A stretch of 64,000 nt of DNA, from the NCBI GenBank assembly GCA_040768665.1, contig JAXGMN010000009.1:124001-188000 (forward strand), in the 5' to 3' direction. Below the pieces are notes generated by a model, which was not told the origin of the DNA, searched no databases, and worked only from the letters and a program-made list of their open reading frames with translations. Shown piece by piece: positions 17,624-27,400 of this stretch. The DNA comes from JABWBD01 sp040768665. GTDB lineage: Bacteria > Planctomycetota > Planctomycetia > Pirellulales > Thermoguttaceae. Made by a program: the position numbers and the translations under genes. Each line of letters opens with the position of its first letter. The stretch's first letter is position 1.

Positions 17624-19146
17624 TCATGGTTCATTGCGGTTGGTGCTGGAAATCGGTGTGATCTGCATCTTAGTGATTCGGTAGACCGTGTCGTACGAAC
17701 TTAGGGCCAACACGTTCTCGTCGAAATCGCCCTGCCAGTGATAGGGTGCCAAGCGGCTGGGGTCACCATGCCAATCGATGATCAGCCGACCGTCGATGCT
17801 CACCGTGATCCGTGATTTGCGGACGACAACTCGTATGGTAAACGCCTCGGAATCCCCCAACGGATACCCGGCAACCGTCGTTTCGTTGTTGTCGACACGA
17901 CGACCGTCGACCAGTTCCAGGCCCGACGCAATCGCACCTGCAAGAATCGTATTGATTGTGACGCCAAACCGCTGGCCGCCGAGAACTAATCCGAGGAACA
18001 GGCCCCCGTCCTTTCGCGATGCACGCCCGGCAGCCACGTCCAGCAGATACTCTTCTGGAGGAAGGAAAGGGATCTTTACCCGTGGCCATTTCCCGCCCGA
18101 TGATACCAGGGCTTCCTGCTTGAATGTCCACCCCCCTGTGTCCGCCTTCCGGTGAATACTAAAGAGCTTGAGCAGGTCGACGGGGGCGTCCCCTTGATGT
18201 TCAACTCGGCAATCCGGCAGTTTCTGGTTGAACGCAGCGACGCCTCCGGTGGTGACTTGCGTTCCCACAACGCAGGTCTCCGCCAGGCCCTTCAACTCGT
18301 CCAACTCCCTCAAGCCTGCGTCGGAGACGCGTGTGTTCGCAAGAGACAGAGAAGTCAGAGTGGGTGTGCTGCGCAGGTGCGCCATATCGGCATCCTGGAT
18401 CTGCGTGTGATCGAGCATGAGACGCTCAAGGCCGGTAAGGTTCTTCAGTTTTTCGAGGCCATCACCGGAAATGTTTGTACCGGAAAGATCGAGTTCCGCA
18501 AGCTCCGTCAGCTTGGAAAGATGCTGCACTCCCGCGTCGGATATCTGCGTGCCGGCCAGGGCGAGCCTTCGAAGGGACTTGCACCCTTCGATGCTTGCCA
18601 ACCCTTCGTCAGTTATCGCCGTGAAGCTAAGATCCAAGCTTTCCAATCCTGATATACCTGCCAAACAGCCGAGGGTTTCGTCCGTGATCGACGTGTTGGC
18701 GAGGTCGATTTCACGCGGAGAGCAGACAGTAACGAGGGATTCCAGTGCGGTATCGGAGAGATCCTTTTGCCCCCGCAGCCCAACGGTCTCGAGTTTTCCG
18801 AATCCGGTGACATCCGTCAGTTGATCGTCGGCGAAGCGTCTGCATCTCCGCAAATCGATCCCGTTGATCACCAATGACGACGGCAGGTTACCAACCTGAT
18901 TGATCTCGACCGGCTGATTTCCACCGGCCCTCAATCGCAGGACTCCACCATGCCATATCAGCCGCTCGGCCGCTTGATAATCTCGCGGTGCCGATTCGTC
19001 CGTGAAACAGAGTGGCTGCCCTTTTCCGGAGATCGGAATGAGTTCCGCGCTTTCGATCACAAACGTGTCTCCAAAGCCGGCCAGAGATACGAACCTGTTG
19101 TCCGGCAACGAAAACATATTGCCGGCCACGGGTTTGTCAATCTCTC
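17624..19146 (-). CDS. 3' part of frameshifted kinase: leucine-rich repeats and DUF1080-like C-terminus
   Basis: This frame becomes protein-like from about 19146 (GEIDKPVAGNMF...) and reads through six or more bacterial leucine-rich repeats of the type LESLDLSFTAITDEGLASI (about 18220-18840), then a beta-rich domain beginning IPFLPPEEYLLDV with a SIDGRLIIDWHGD motif, resembling DUF1080/concanavalin-like modules of planctomycetes. The frame is open further upstream to 19576, but that part overlaps the 19179-21668 coding frame and is not family-like. Together with 19179-21668 and a short piece in the third frame it reconstructs one receptor kinase of roughly 1350 aa. Confidence 0.75.
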
Positions 19147-19178
19147 CTGCCAATGGCAAATGTCGACTCCGTCGCATT

Positions 19179-21668
19179 TCAGGTAGACTTTGCGATTCTG
19201 TCCTTCTCGTACGACACCGCAGCAGAGCGTGGCCTTTGTCCGCAGGACAATAGAGTTCCGGGATGGACTTCAGCGACTGTTTCAAATTGCCTTCCAGTCC
19301 ATACGCTAATGCTGCTTGAACTCTTCTTGGATTCCACGTTGTCGACCAACGCCCATAGCCGTTTGCCGTCGAGGTTGAAGGAAATCCCGAAACCGGTGAA
19401 TCCTGATAGGCGCTGAAGACGTACGCGGATCTCGTATTGATCCGGAGGCAGGTACGGAATAGCCACGGTAGGGCAGTTTGCCAGGATGAGCCTCTTGTCC
19501 TCCAGCCGACAAGCTCCGACCAGCGCGCTTCTCGTGTCTCTCTTCGGGTCTGTGATCGCGAGCAGATCGACAGCATCCTTCGGTGCCGGTGAAGTTACCT
19601 GGGGTGCTCGTCGCGGCGGTGATACGAGTGCTGGTGATAACGAATCTACATCAATCCATTCGGCACCCGCGATTCGGGCATCAAGACGATTGGCGGAAGA
19701 ATCATACGCGACCTCGCCTTTTCCTTCATCGAAATGGTACAGCGCCAACGTATCGTCATCTGATTCGAAGCGCTCCTCCGGCGCGAAATCGCTGGCATAG
19801 CGCGCGACTTTTGAGAACCGCACCTCGTCCATAATGCCTTTGAATTCAAGGATCCTATTTACAGCGCCGGGCTGGGGGTCGGCCCCAATCATGAATGTCA
19901 ATGGTGAGGGATTGAATGTCCCTGTAAACGGTGTCTCAGCGGAGAGATGTCCGTTGACGAACAGTCGGACCCACTTCCCGTCGAAAACGCCCGCCAAGTG
20001 GACTCGCTCTCCGCGGAAGGGGAACTGTGTGCTTCTCGCAGCGACATAGTCGCTACCGTTGTGAATCACGAACCAGAAGCCGGTTGGACTGATGAGCAGC
20101 CCGATCCCGGAGTTATGCTGGTCCGACACGATTGTGGACCAACTTCTCGTCATGTGCGGCATTCGCGGCGCGTTGAGAGGGTTTTCCGAGACCGGTATGA
20201 CGAACGCCTCTACGGTCAACGGGTCACCGGTATCGATTTTGATCGGCGTCAAGACGTAGTGATCGCGTCCGTTGAATTGAAGGGCGCGGTTGACGCGCGG
20301 GACATCCACAGGCGGCGGGCCTGGCTCTTCGCCGGGTGTTCCTATTGCTGCCGCCTTCTTCGATCCGTTGCCAAGACTGTTGGTTACAGCGATCCAAAGC
20401 CTGGTAAAGCCTGTCGATTCGGTGAGCGTCAGGACTGCCAGAAGGGCCAATGCGACCACACCGGCCACGCCCCATCGGCCGCGGCCTCTCTGCTGTCGCT
20501 GTACCGGTGTATCGGCGGCCGGAGACAGACTGCCTGGCCTCGGAACCGCCGCCGGCTGCTGCAAGTGCGCAAGATGCTGCCCCAATAGTTCCGACACCTC
20601 TCGGGCAGACTGCAATCGCTCCCCTGGCTTTTTCGATAACAGTTTCTTGATAATCTCGGCAAGCCACCCCGGTATTTCCGGATTCACCTCCCGGACCGGC
20701 CGCGGCGTGTCGTCGCAGACGCGGCGGATCACGGCAATCGTGCTCTCGCCGCGGAAGGGCGAGCGGCCCGTACACATCGCGTAGAGCACACAGCCGAGAC
20801 TGAACAGGTCGGAGCGATAGTCGATTGCCAGCCCTTGGGCCTGTTCCGGCGACATGTACTCTGGAGTCCCCGCCACGACTCCGGTCTTGGTCACGCGGGC
20901 CTCGTCGACTGCCCGCGCCAAGCCGAAGTCGGTGATCTTCACGCGTTCCACGCCGTTTTCCAGCAGGATGTTCGCCGGCTTGACGTCGCGGTGGATCAGA
21001 CCCTCGGCATGGGCGGCGGCCAGGCCCGCGGCGATCTGCTTGCCGATCCGCAGGATCTCCGCGAGCTTGAGGGGGCCGGTCCGGTCGATCCGCTGCTGGA
21101 GCGACTGGCCGGCGACGTACTCCATGACGAGAAACGGCAATCGGGCGCCGTCGTCGATGGCGTGGATCGTCACGACGTGATCGTGGCTGACGGCCGCGGC
21201 CGCCTGGGCTTCGCGAAGGAATCGCTGCCGAGCCGTCGCAATTGCCGCCAATTCCGGGGCAAGCACCTTGATGGCAACCACCCGGTTCAGCTTGGGATCG
21301 TGGCCTTTCAAGACGATTCCCATGCCGCCCCGGCCGACCAGTTCCATGATCTCGTACTGCCCCAGTCGGCCTAACCGATCCGGCTTGTCGCACGGTTCGA
21401 GGAAATCCAGCGCGGATTCGGCGGCGCCGCAGAGCGACGACGGGATGTCCGACGCATCGCGAGTTGCCGCCGTCGCGGCCAAGCCGGCCGGAGGGTGTTC
21501 GAGGAAGCTGCCGGCCTCTTCATGGGACCGCAGAAAGGACTCGACCTGGCTTCGCAGCTCGGGGTCCGCGGCGCAAACCTCGTCGAGGTAGGCGGTTCGT
21601 TCGTCGGGCGTGGATTTCTCCAGGGCGGCCAGGAACACGGCTTCGATCTCGCTGGGGCGATCGCTCAT
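19179..21668 (-). CDS. Ser/Thr protein kinase with LamG-like outer domain (5' part of frameshifted gene)
   Basis: The start chosen is the ATG at 21668 (MSDRPSEIEAVF), which has an AAGGAG site; the frame is open further upstream but overlaps the preceding sigma gene region. Residues 1-60 have the FLAALEKSTPDERTAYLDE segment common before kinases paired with TIGR02999-type sigma factors. The kinase domain follows (GRGGMG, AIKVL, HRDVKPAN, DFG, GTPEYMSPEQAQG), then a membrane helix, a LamG/concanavalin-like domain (ALQFNGRDHYVLTP...) and the first half of a DUF1080-like domain (VAIPYLPPDQYEIRV). Near 19258 the proper continuation (TKATLCCGVVREGQNRKVYL) is in another frame, and near 19147 it moves again into the frame of 17624-19146. 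Each break is explained by one missing G. Confidence 0.85.
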   Translation of the reverse strand: MSDRPSEIEAVFLAALEKSTPDERTAYLDEVCAADPELRSQVESFLRSHEEAGSFLEHPPAGLAATAATRDASDIPSSLCGAAESALDFLEPCDKPDRLGRLGQYEIMELVGRGGMGIVLKGHDPKLNRVVAIKVLAPELAAIATARQRFLREAQAAAAVSHDHVVTIHAIDDGARLPFLVMEYVAGQSLQQRIDRTGPLKLAEILRIGKQIAAGLAAAHAEGLIHRDVKPANILLENGVERVKITDFGLARAVDEARVTKTGVVAGTPEYMSPEQAQGLAIDYRSDLFSLGCVLYAMCTGRSPFRGESTIAVIRRVCDDTPRPVREVNPEIPGWLAEIIKKLLSKKPGERLQSAREVSELLGQHLAHLQQPAAVPRPGSLSPAADTPVQRQQRGRGRWGVAGVVALALLAVLTLTESTGFTRLWIAVTNSLGNGSKKAAAIGTPGEEPGPPPVDVPRVNRALQFNGRDHYVLTPIKIDTGDPLTVEAFVIPVSENPLNAPRMPHMTRSWSTIVSDQHNSGIGLLISPTGFWFVIHNGSDYVAARSTQFPFRGERVHLAGVFDGKWVRLFVNGHLSAETPFTGTFNPSPLTFMIGADPQPGAVNRILEFKGIMDEVRFSKVARYASDFAPEERFESDDDTLALYHFDEGKGEVAYDSSANRLDARIAGAEWIDVDSLSPALVSPPRRAPQVTSPAPKDAVDLLAITDPKRDTRSALVGACRLEDKRLILANCPTVAIPYLPPDQYEIRVRLQRLSGFTGFGISFNLDGKRLWALVDNVESKKSSSSISVWTGRQFETVAEVHPGTLLSCGQRPRSAAVSYEKDRIAKST

Positions 21669-21751
21669 GATTGGGCTCCTTGGGAAAAGGTGTCTCCATG
21701 CAATGCGACAAAAGTGCCTGGCGCTCAAAAATTTTCCAACGTGGGTGACTG

Positions 21752-21813
21752 GTAGGTGCCGCTTGCCGAGCGGGACCACTTCGCCCAGGTCCCGCTCGAC
21801 AAGCGGCACCTAC
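21752..21813. repeat. REP-like palindrome supplying a sigma-gene stop codon
   Basis: Perfect 14-bp outer arms GTAGGTGCCGCTTG (21752-21765) and CAAGCGGCACCTAC (21800-21813) enclose GGGACC...GGTCCC, giving a 62-bp hairpin. It belongs to the same family as the palindromes at 16313-16513. The stop codon TAG of the sigma gene (21810-21812) is inside the right arm. Confidence 0.85.
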
Positions 21814-22364
21814 TGCTGGATTCGGCGATAAAGCCAGGTCCGTGCGTAAGTCCAATAGCGTGCGGCGGTTGCGCGGGATATCCCCAGCGTTTCGGCGGCC
21901 TGTTCCTGGCTCAGACCGGCGAAATACCGCAACTTGACCAGCTCGGCCTTTTCAGGAGCCACGGCCGCGAACTCGGCCAAGGCCTCGTCCAAGGCCAGCA
22001 CTTCCGACACGTCTCGGTCGACCGCCGCAGCATTCTCATGCAGCTCCTGCCGATGGAGTTCGCCCCCGTGTCTCTTCCGCTGCTTCCGACGCGCACTTTC
22101 GACAAGGATCCGGCGCATCGCCTCCGCGGCAGCGGCGAAGAAGTGGCGCCGACCATCCCAGTGCTGCTCTTGGTCGACATCCACCAGCCGGATGTATGCC
22201 TCGTGCACCAGCGCCGTGGGCTGCAGCGTATGGCCGGGCGACTCATGCCCCAACTTCTGCGATGCCAAACGCCGCAGTTCGTCGTAGACCAGCGGAAGCA
22301 GCCGGTCCGCCGCTTGAGGATCGCCCTGGTCAATTGCGTGGAGAATCCGGGTGACTTCGGACAT
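21810..22364 (-). CDS. ECF sigma factor, TIGR02999-like
   Basis: 184 aa from the ATG at 22364 (MSEVTRILHAIDQGD), which has a G-rich ribosome-binding site. The sequence has the hallmark of this ECF group: LVYDELRRLASQKLGHE, HTLQPTALVHEAYIRLV, HFFAAAAEAMRRILVESARRK, and a C-terminal helix-turn-helix (LSQEQAAETLGISRATAARYWTYARTWLYR). Such factors are commonly next to Ser/Thr kinases and have no classical anti-sigma factor; here the LamG/LRR kinase gene follows on the same strand about 140 bp downstream. Regulation by kinase phosphorylation is known for some ECF factors and is plausible here, but not shown. The TAG stop lies in a palindrome. Confidence 0.92.
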   Translation of the reverse strand: MSEVTRILHAIDQGDPQAADRLLPLVYDELRRLASQKLGHESPGHTLQPTALVHEAYIRLVDVDQEQHWDGRRHFFAAAAEAMRRILVESARRKQRKRHGGELHRQELHENAAAVDRDVSEVLALDEALAEFAAVAPEKAELVKLRYFAGLSQEQAAETLGISRATAARYWTYARTWLYRRIQQ

Positions 22365-22531
22365 GGCGCGGCCCCCCAAGATTTTCAATGCGTAAGAGTC
22401 TCGGACCGATCGACGTCACTCACCGAGCGGGAACGCCCGCATCCGATGAAGTCTTCGCCGCTGTCTGAAACGGCCGCATCATAGAGCGCGAAAAGACACG
22501 GTGGCAACCCGGCCGAAGTGGGAGTCGGCCG

Positions 22532-22924
22532 TTAGGGGCGGTCTTCCTCGACATGAAAATCTTTTCTTTGCCTCGCCCTCTGCCGCTCCTCCCACACTAC
22601 GAGCACTTCGTCCCGCATTGCGATGTCTTTCTGCAGCCGCAGAATGGCCTCTCTTTCGTACACGATTTGGGGCTCGATTGCCGACAACTCCGCGTAGAGG
22701 TCATCGAGGGCGGTCTTGGCCGAAGATTCCGCATTTCGCGACCGAAGCGAACCGACCAGCTCGAGTTGCTTTTGCTGTACCTTTCTTTCCAGCCTCCCAA
22801 AAACTTGACATCGCCTACGCTGAAGATGGAAATCGATATCGGCCGGATCGCGCCCGGAAGACCACTCTTCCGCACATACTGGTTGTGACTTCCCGGCAGC
22901 CGTTTCGGTTTCAGCTCGCGCCAA
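22532..22924 (-). pseudogene. Decayed coiled-coil gene, copy retaining the 3' end
   Basis: The reading frame begins at a TTG without a good ribosome site. Its first third is not protein-like. From about residue 47 it is a heptad-rich coiled coil (RLERKVQQKQLELVGSLRSRNAESSAKTAL, split here only by description, then DDLYAELSAIEPQIVYERE). A second copy at 47304-47460 has the natural-looking start MQQMETARAKIWRLQ and then the same ERKVQQ segment, but loses the 3' half. The copy here lacks about 57 bp after TTTTTGG. The two remnants therefore complement each other and imply an original gene of about 110-120 codons. Function unknown. Confidence 0.5.
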
Positions 22925-22948
22925 GCGTAGATTAACACACCCTGGGCA

Positions 22949-22988
22949 GGGGACATTCTGTTACAATCATATAAAGTAGAATGTCCCC
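22949..22988. repeat. Stem-loop GGGGACATTCT / AGAATGTCCCC
   Basis: A perfect 11-bp stem (22949-22959 with 22978-22988) around an AT-rich 18-base loop, with additional outer pairing GGGCAG/CTGCCC (22944-22949 with 22996-23001). A dispersed-type palindrome lying upstream of the decayed coiled-coil gene. Confidence 0.75.
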
Positions 22989-23099
22989 TTCGTCCTCTGC
23001 CCAACATCCGATTATTTACCACTCCGCCGCGGTCGGCACCATACCGGAGGCGTCCCCGGCATGGATGCCGGGGTCTAGCGGTCGCGCGCTGTTGGATAG

Positions 23100-23582
23100 C
23101 TACGCATGTTCGCCGCGTCGCCTCTGCTCCTCACGGTTGCGGGTATGTTGTCTGTGTGCAACCCACCAAAGGGTCCGCACAGCAACGCCAATGAATGCGC
23201 CCAGCAATGCCCCCTCGGCTAAGGTAAATACGAAGAGCCCAACGAACTGGTCTCGCACAAATCTAGCGTAGACGGCGTCATTGGCGACGAGAGTAGATAG
23301 CAGCAAACCTATCCACATGCTTACCGCGCCCCCGATAGCTCCATAGAGAAGGGAGGAGTGCAAGCGCCTTCGGCCAACTAACGCACCGTACGTCGATCCC
23401 AACGCAAACACCGTCATCCCAGTTGCATCGCCACCGAACCGCGAGGCATGAGCAAGGATAGCGACTCCGAACATCACGAAGAAGAGCGAGCGGAGACTGA
23501 ACTGGAGGACGTTCCGTGCTCTTCGGGACGCATCGACCATATTTGGGAATCCGGCAGCCAACGTTGTTCTAGCGCTCAACAT
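23100..23582 (-). CDS. Small membrane protein with planctomycete LQFSLRSLFF start
   Basis: 160 aa. After a short polar N-terminus comes LQFSLRSLFFVMFGVAIL, a start typical of many planctomycete membrane proteins, and then about three further hydrophobic helices (FALGSTYGALVG; LYGAIGGAVSMWIGLLL; FVGLFVFTLAEGALLGAFIGVAV), with an Arg/Glu-rich cytoplasmic tail. An alternative start at Met15 (23540) is possible; neither has a strong ribosome site. Function unknown. It stands alone among decayed sequences. Confidence 0.6.
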   Translation of the reverse strand: MLSARTTLAAGFPNMVDASRRARNVLQFSLRSLFFVMFGVAILAHASRFGGDATGMTVFALGSTYGALVGRRRLHSSLLYGAIGGAVSMWIGLLLSTLVANDAVYARFVRDQFVGLFVFTLAEGALLGAFIGVAVRTLWWVAHRQHTRNREEQRRRGEHA

Positions 23583-23760
23583 GTCGCATCTTGCGGCTCC
23601 ACTGGGAACAGCAACCCGACCGATCGGGAGCCGACCAGCGTAGCCCTACGGGTAATCTACCGCGCGCGGTCCGCCCTGGCAAGAAATCCGCAGTCCCTTC
23701 AGCGCGCAACACATCGAGAACGGCCCCTGGTTGGGGAACAATGGCAAGTGGGGCGCAGCT

Positions 23761-23905
23761 TCAGTGTGGGGTGGCCTTCTTGGTGATCCCCGTGATCTTC
23801 CTCGCACGCTCCACGATCCGCTGCGCGGTTCGCGGCGAAAGATGCCTCCCCCGACGTTTCCCCGGAAAAACGAATTCATCCGGCTTAAACGCCCTCGAAA
23901 GCTCC
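23761..23905 (-). pseudogene. Remnant of a tyrosine recombinase (integrase)
   Basis: On the minus strand the sequence reads LSRAFKPDEFVFPGKRRGRH then LSPRTAQRIVERARKITGITKKATPH followed by a stop. This matches the segment just before the HxLRHSFATH active-site box of XerD/IntI-like tyrosine recombinases (EFVFPG..RGRHLSPRT....KKATPH). The active-site R and Y regions are absent, and the sequence upstream becomes non-protein-like, so this is a fragment of an old integrase. It marks past mobile-element activity near the decayed coiled-coil gene. No attachment sites were recognised. Confidence 0.6.
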
Positions 23906-24423
23906 CACAGCAGGGGCGCAGACGCGTGTACAGTACCCGCCGCGAAATCTTTTCGCCGCCGGCCCCCGCCACGCAACTCCTTCCCGGCCAGTCTCTTCCA
24001 CACACGCCTTCCGCCAATCCGACCCCTTGGCCGAAAAAAAACCTTGCAGAAACGCGCCGCACCCATTATCCTCAAAAGGCAATAGTGAACATGCGCACCC
24101 ATTCCGCGCCGTGCCACCACACCCGCCCGCGCAAAAGAACGAAGAACAAAGAACGAATGACCAATGACCAAGAACAAATGACGACCAGGCCAAAACATGA
24201 ACCGTTCCACCCAGAACGGTGTGGAGCCCAAAGTGCCTCCGTTCTGAGAAATTCGCGACTTGGGCACCACACACCGCCGCCGACCCGAACGTCTTGCACC
24301 GGCTCCCTCAACTTGGTACCGTTCGAGAAGATGTCGGCCGCGGATGACAATCCCCAACGGCGGCGTAGTCCATCCCGGCGTATCGGGCACGTGGTGTCCT
24401 CGGAAACCCGCACGGAGAACAAC
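23906..24423. other. Intergenic, decayed; short degenerate repeats
   Basis: No gene is supported. Around 24133-24185 there is a degenerate run of GAACAAAGAACGAATGACCAATGACC-like units, split here as AAAGAACGAAGAACAAAG and AATGACCAATGACC. The region leads to the PQQ gene at 24424 and probably contains its promoter. Confidence 0.4.
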
Positions 24424-27400
24424 ATGAAACGGTATTCCCTGGCGATGTTGGTAATCGTTGCCTGTTTGCTCGCGGCCACTTCGCAGGCGGGCGACTGGCC
24501 GCAGTTTCGCTACGACGCGGCCCGCTCCGGCTCCTCGCCCGACACGCTGCGGCTTCCCCTCGCCCGGGCATGGGACTATGTTCCGCCGGCTCCTCCCAAG
24601 AACGCGTGGGCGGACCCGGCAGGTCGGATCCTGGAAGGGAAGGTCATCCGGGACCGTATCGGTTATGACGACGCCTTCCACGTGGCCATTGTCGGGGACC
24701 GGGTGTATTTCGGAACGTCGGACCACCAGCTTCACTGCCGCCACGCGCATACCGGCGAGGCGATTTGGAGCTTCTTCACCGGCGGTCCAATCCGGCTGGC
24801 CCCGACGGTGGCGGATGGGAAAGTCTATTTCGGCTCCGACGACGGCTTCGCCTACTGCCTCGACGCGGAGACAGGCAGAATGGTCTGGAAGCGGCACGTC
24901 GCACCGTTGGATGAATGGCTCATCGCGCGCGGCGCGATGATCTCGCGCTGGCCGGTCCGCACGGGCGTGCTCGTAGACGGCGGAGTCGCCTACTTCGGCG
25001 CGGGGATCTTTCCGCACGAGACGGTCTATCTCGCGGCCGTGGACGCGCAGACGGGCGAGGTGCTCTGGGTGCGGGATGACATCAGCCAGGCCGACGCCGG
25101 CCGCGACGACCTTTCCCCGCAGGGCTACTTGCTGCTGGAAGGGGAACGGCTGTTCGTGCCCTCGGGACGCGTCATGCCTGCCGCCTTCGACCGCAACGAC
25201 GGCTCTCTGTTGTTCAAGGCCCGAGCCGCTTGGAGGACGACGGCCGGCGGAGTGGTCGGCGGAACGGAAGTGATGCTGGTCGATGGGCAGATGATCGCCA
25301 CCGGCGCGCACCACCTGCTGGCAGTCGACCAGGATACGGGAAAGGTCGGCTACGGATGGTTCGACGGCTACCAGATGACTTTTCAGGGCGACGCGGCCTA
25401 TATCCTAACCGGCAAGGCAGCCGCCCGGCTCGATCGCGCCCGGTACGCCGAGGCCAGCGGCGTCCGCCAGGAGAAGAGCCTCGAAGCGTATGCGCTCAAC
25501 CGCAAGCTTTCCGGGGCGTCGAAGCAGGTTGCCGCCAAGTATCGTGCTCGCATCCAGGAGTTGAATAGGGAGATCCAAGCCAGCCGCGACATCGGCGTCG
25601 TCTGGCAAACGCCGACCACCGCCGAGTCTGCGCTGATCGTCACCGAGGGGCTGTTGATCGCCGGGGGAGACGGCGAAGTCCTCGCGTTCGATACCCGAAA
25701 CGGCGAGCGGGCGTGGCGGTCGGAAGTCGACGGCAAGGCCCGCGGGCTGGCCGTTGCCGCCGGAAACCTTTATGTCAGCACAACGTCGGGGAAGATTGCG
25801 TGCTTCCGGCCGGGCGAGATCGAACAAGCCGCCGTACATCTCGCCACGGAGAGCGACGATCCTTACCCCCGGGATGAATTCACGGCACTCTATCGCACCG
25901 CCGCGCAAGAAATCCTCCGGCGAGCCGACGTCAAGCGGGGCTACTGCCTGGTGGTCGGCGGCGAACGGGGTCGGCTGGCCTACGAACTGGCGAAAGGCAG
26001 CGAGTTGAAGATCTACTGCATCGAACCCGACGCGACGAAGGTCGCCGCCGCACGCGAGGCGCTTTCGAAAGCGGGATTGTACGGCCACCGGGTGACGGTG
26101 CATCACGTCGACCCGGCCGCCATTGCCTACTCCAATTATTTCGCCAATTTGATCGTGTCCGACACGCACCTGCTGACCGGCCGGTTCCCCGCCGATCCGC
26201 GGAAGATCGCCCGGCATCTGAAGCCCGTGGGAGGCGTGGTCTGTCTCATGTGTCCGGAAGGAGCGCCGCGACCGGCGGTTTCGCCCGATGCGCTGCGGGA
26301 AACGCTCGTGGCGCTGGATCTCGGAGACCAGGGGGCGATTTGCGCGGACGGAAACACCGCGATTCTGACCCGCGGCCCCTTGCCCGAAGCCGGAAGCTGG
26401 TCGCACCAGTACGGAAATGCCGGCAACACGGGGTGCAGCGACGACCGGCGCGTCCGCGGGGAACTGGGGGTGCTGTGGTACGGCGATCCGGGCGAGGACA
26501 AGATGGTCAACCGCCACGACGGCGCCGTCGCTCCCGTGGCCGCCAACGGGCGTCTGTTCATCCAGGGGGAGGACAGCCTCATGGCCTACGACGCCTACAA
26601 CGGCCAGCTTCTCTGGGAGCGGGAGAACCCCGAGGCGATCCGCGTCGGCGTCTTCATGAACCGCGCGCCCGGAAACCTGGTGGCGGCAGCCGGCAGCGTA
26701 TTGCTGATGATGGGCGACAAGTGCTACGAGTACGACGCCGCCACGGGGGCCGTCAAGGCGGCCCACGAGCTTCCCGAGTCGAAGCGGAACAGCGGCACGC
26801 ACCTGTGGGGATTCGTGGCTTACGAGGACGGCATTCTGTACGGCGCGGCGACCATCGTCAAGCCGCTCGACGCGGCGCTCCGGCGGCGCGGCAAGAAACC
26901 CGACGACCTGACGGATGTCCTCTTTGCCATCGACACCAAGAACGGCCGGCACCTCTGGGAACACCCGGGAAGAAACATCGCCCACCACACCATCGCGATC
27001 GGTGACGAGCGGGTCTTCTATATCGACAGTTCCATCTCCAAGGAGGAGCGCGACGCACTGCTGCGACAGGACAAGAGCGAACTGGCCACGCTCACCGGCA
27101 AGGAGCGCGAAGAGGCGGAGGCCCGGCTCAAGCGGCTCGACGCGCGGACGGCGATCGCGCTGGATGTCCATACGGGAGAAAAGCTGTGGTCGCAGCCGGT
27201 CGACGTCACCGATTGCAGCGACATCGGCATCGGCGGCGGCGCGCTGACGCTGATGTATCACGACGGTGTGCTCATCCTGGGCGGCGCGAACGCCAATGGG
27301 CATTACTGGCAGCAGTTCGTCGACGGCGAGTTCAAACGCAGGCGGCTCGTCGCCTTGTCCGCCGACGACGGGTACAAGCTCTGGGCGCGCGACGCCAACT

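Noticed and set aside
17313..17627. 104-codon minus-strand frame in the spacer
   Set aside because: Its sequence is the translation of both arms of the inverted repeat; no homology-like features.
22597..23022. 141-codon minus-strand frame overlapping the coiled-coil remnant
   Set aside because: Reads the same shared repeat in a different frame; it has no heptads or conserved pattern.
23761..25314. 517-codon minus-strand open frame
   Set aside because: Mostly antisense shadow of the PQQ gene. Only its last ~46 codons resemble a real protein (recombinase remnant), annotated separately.
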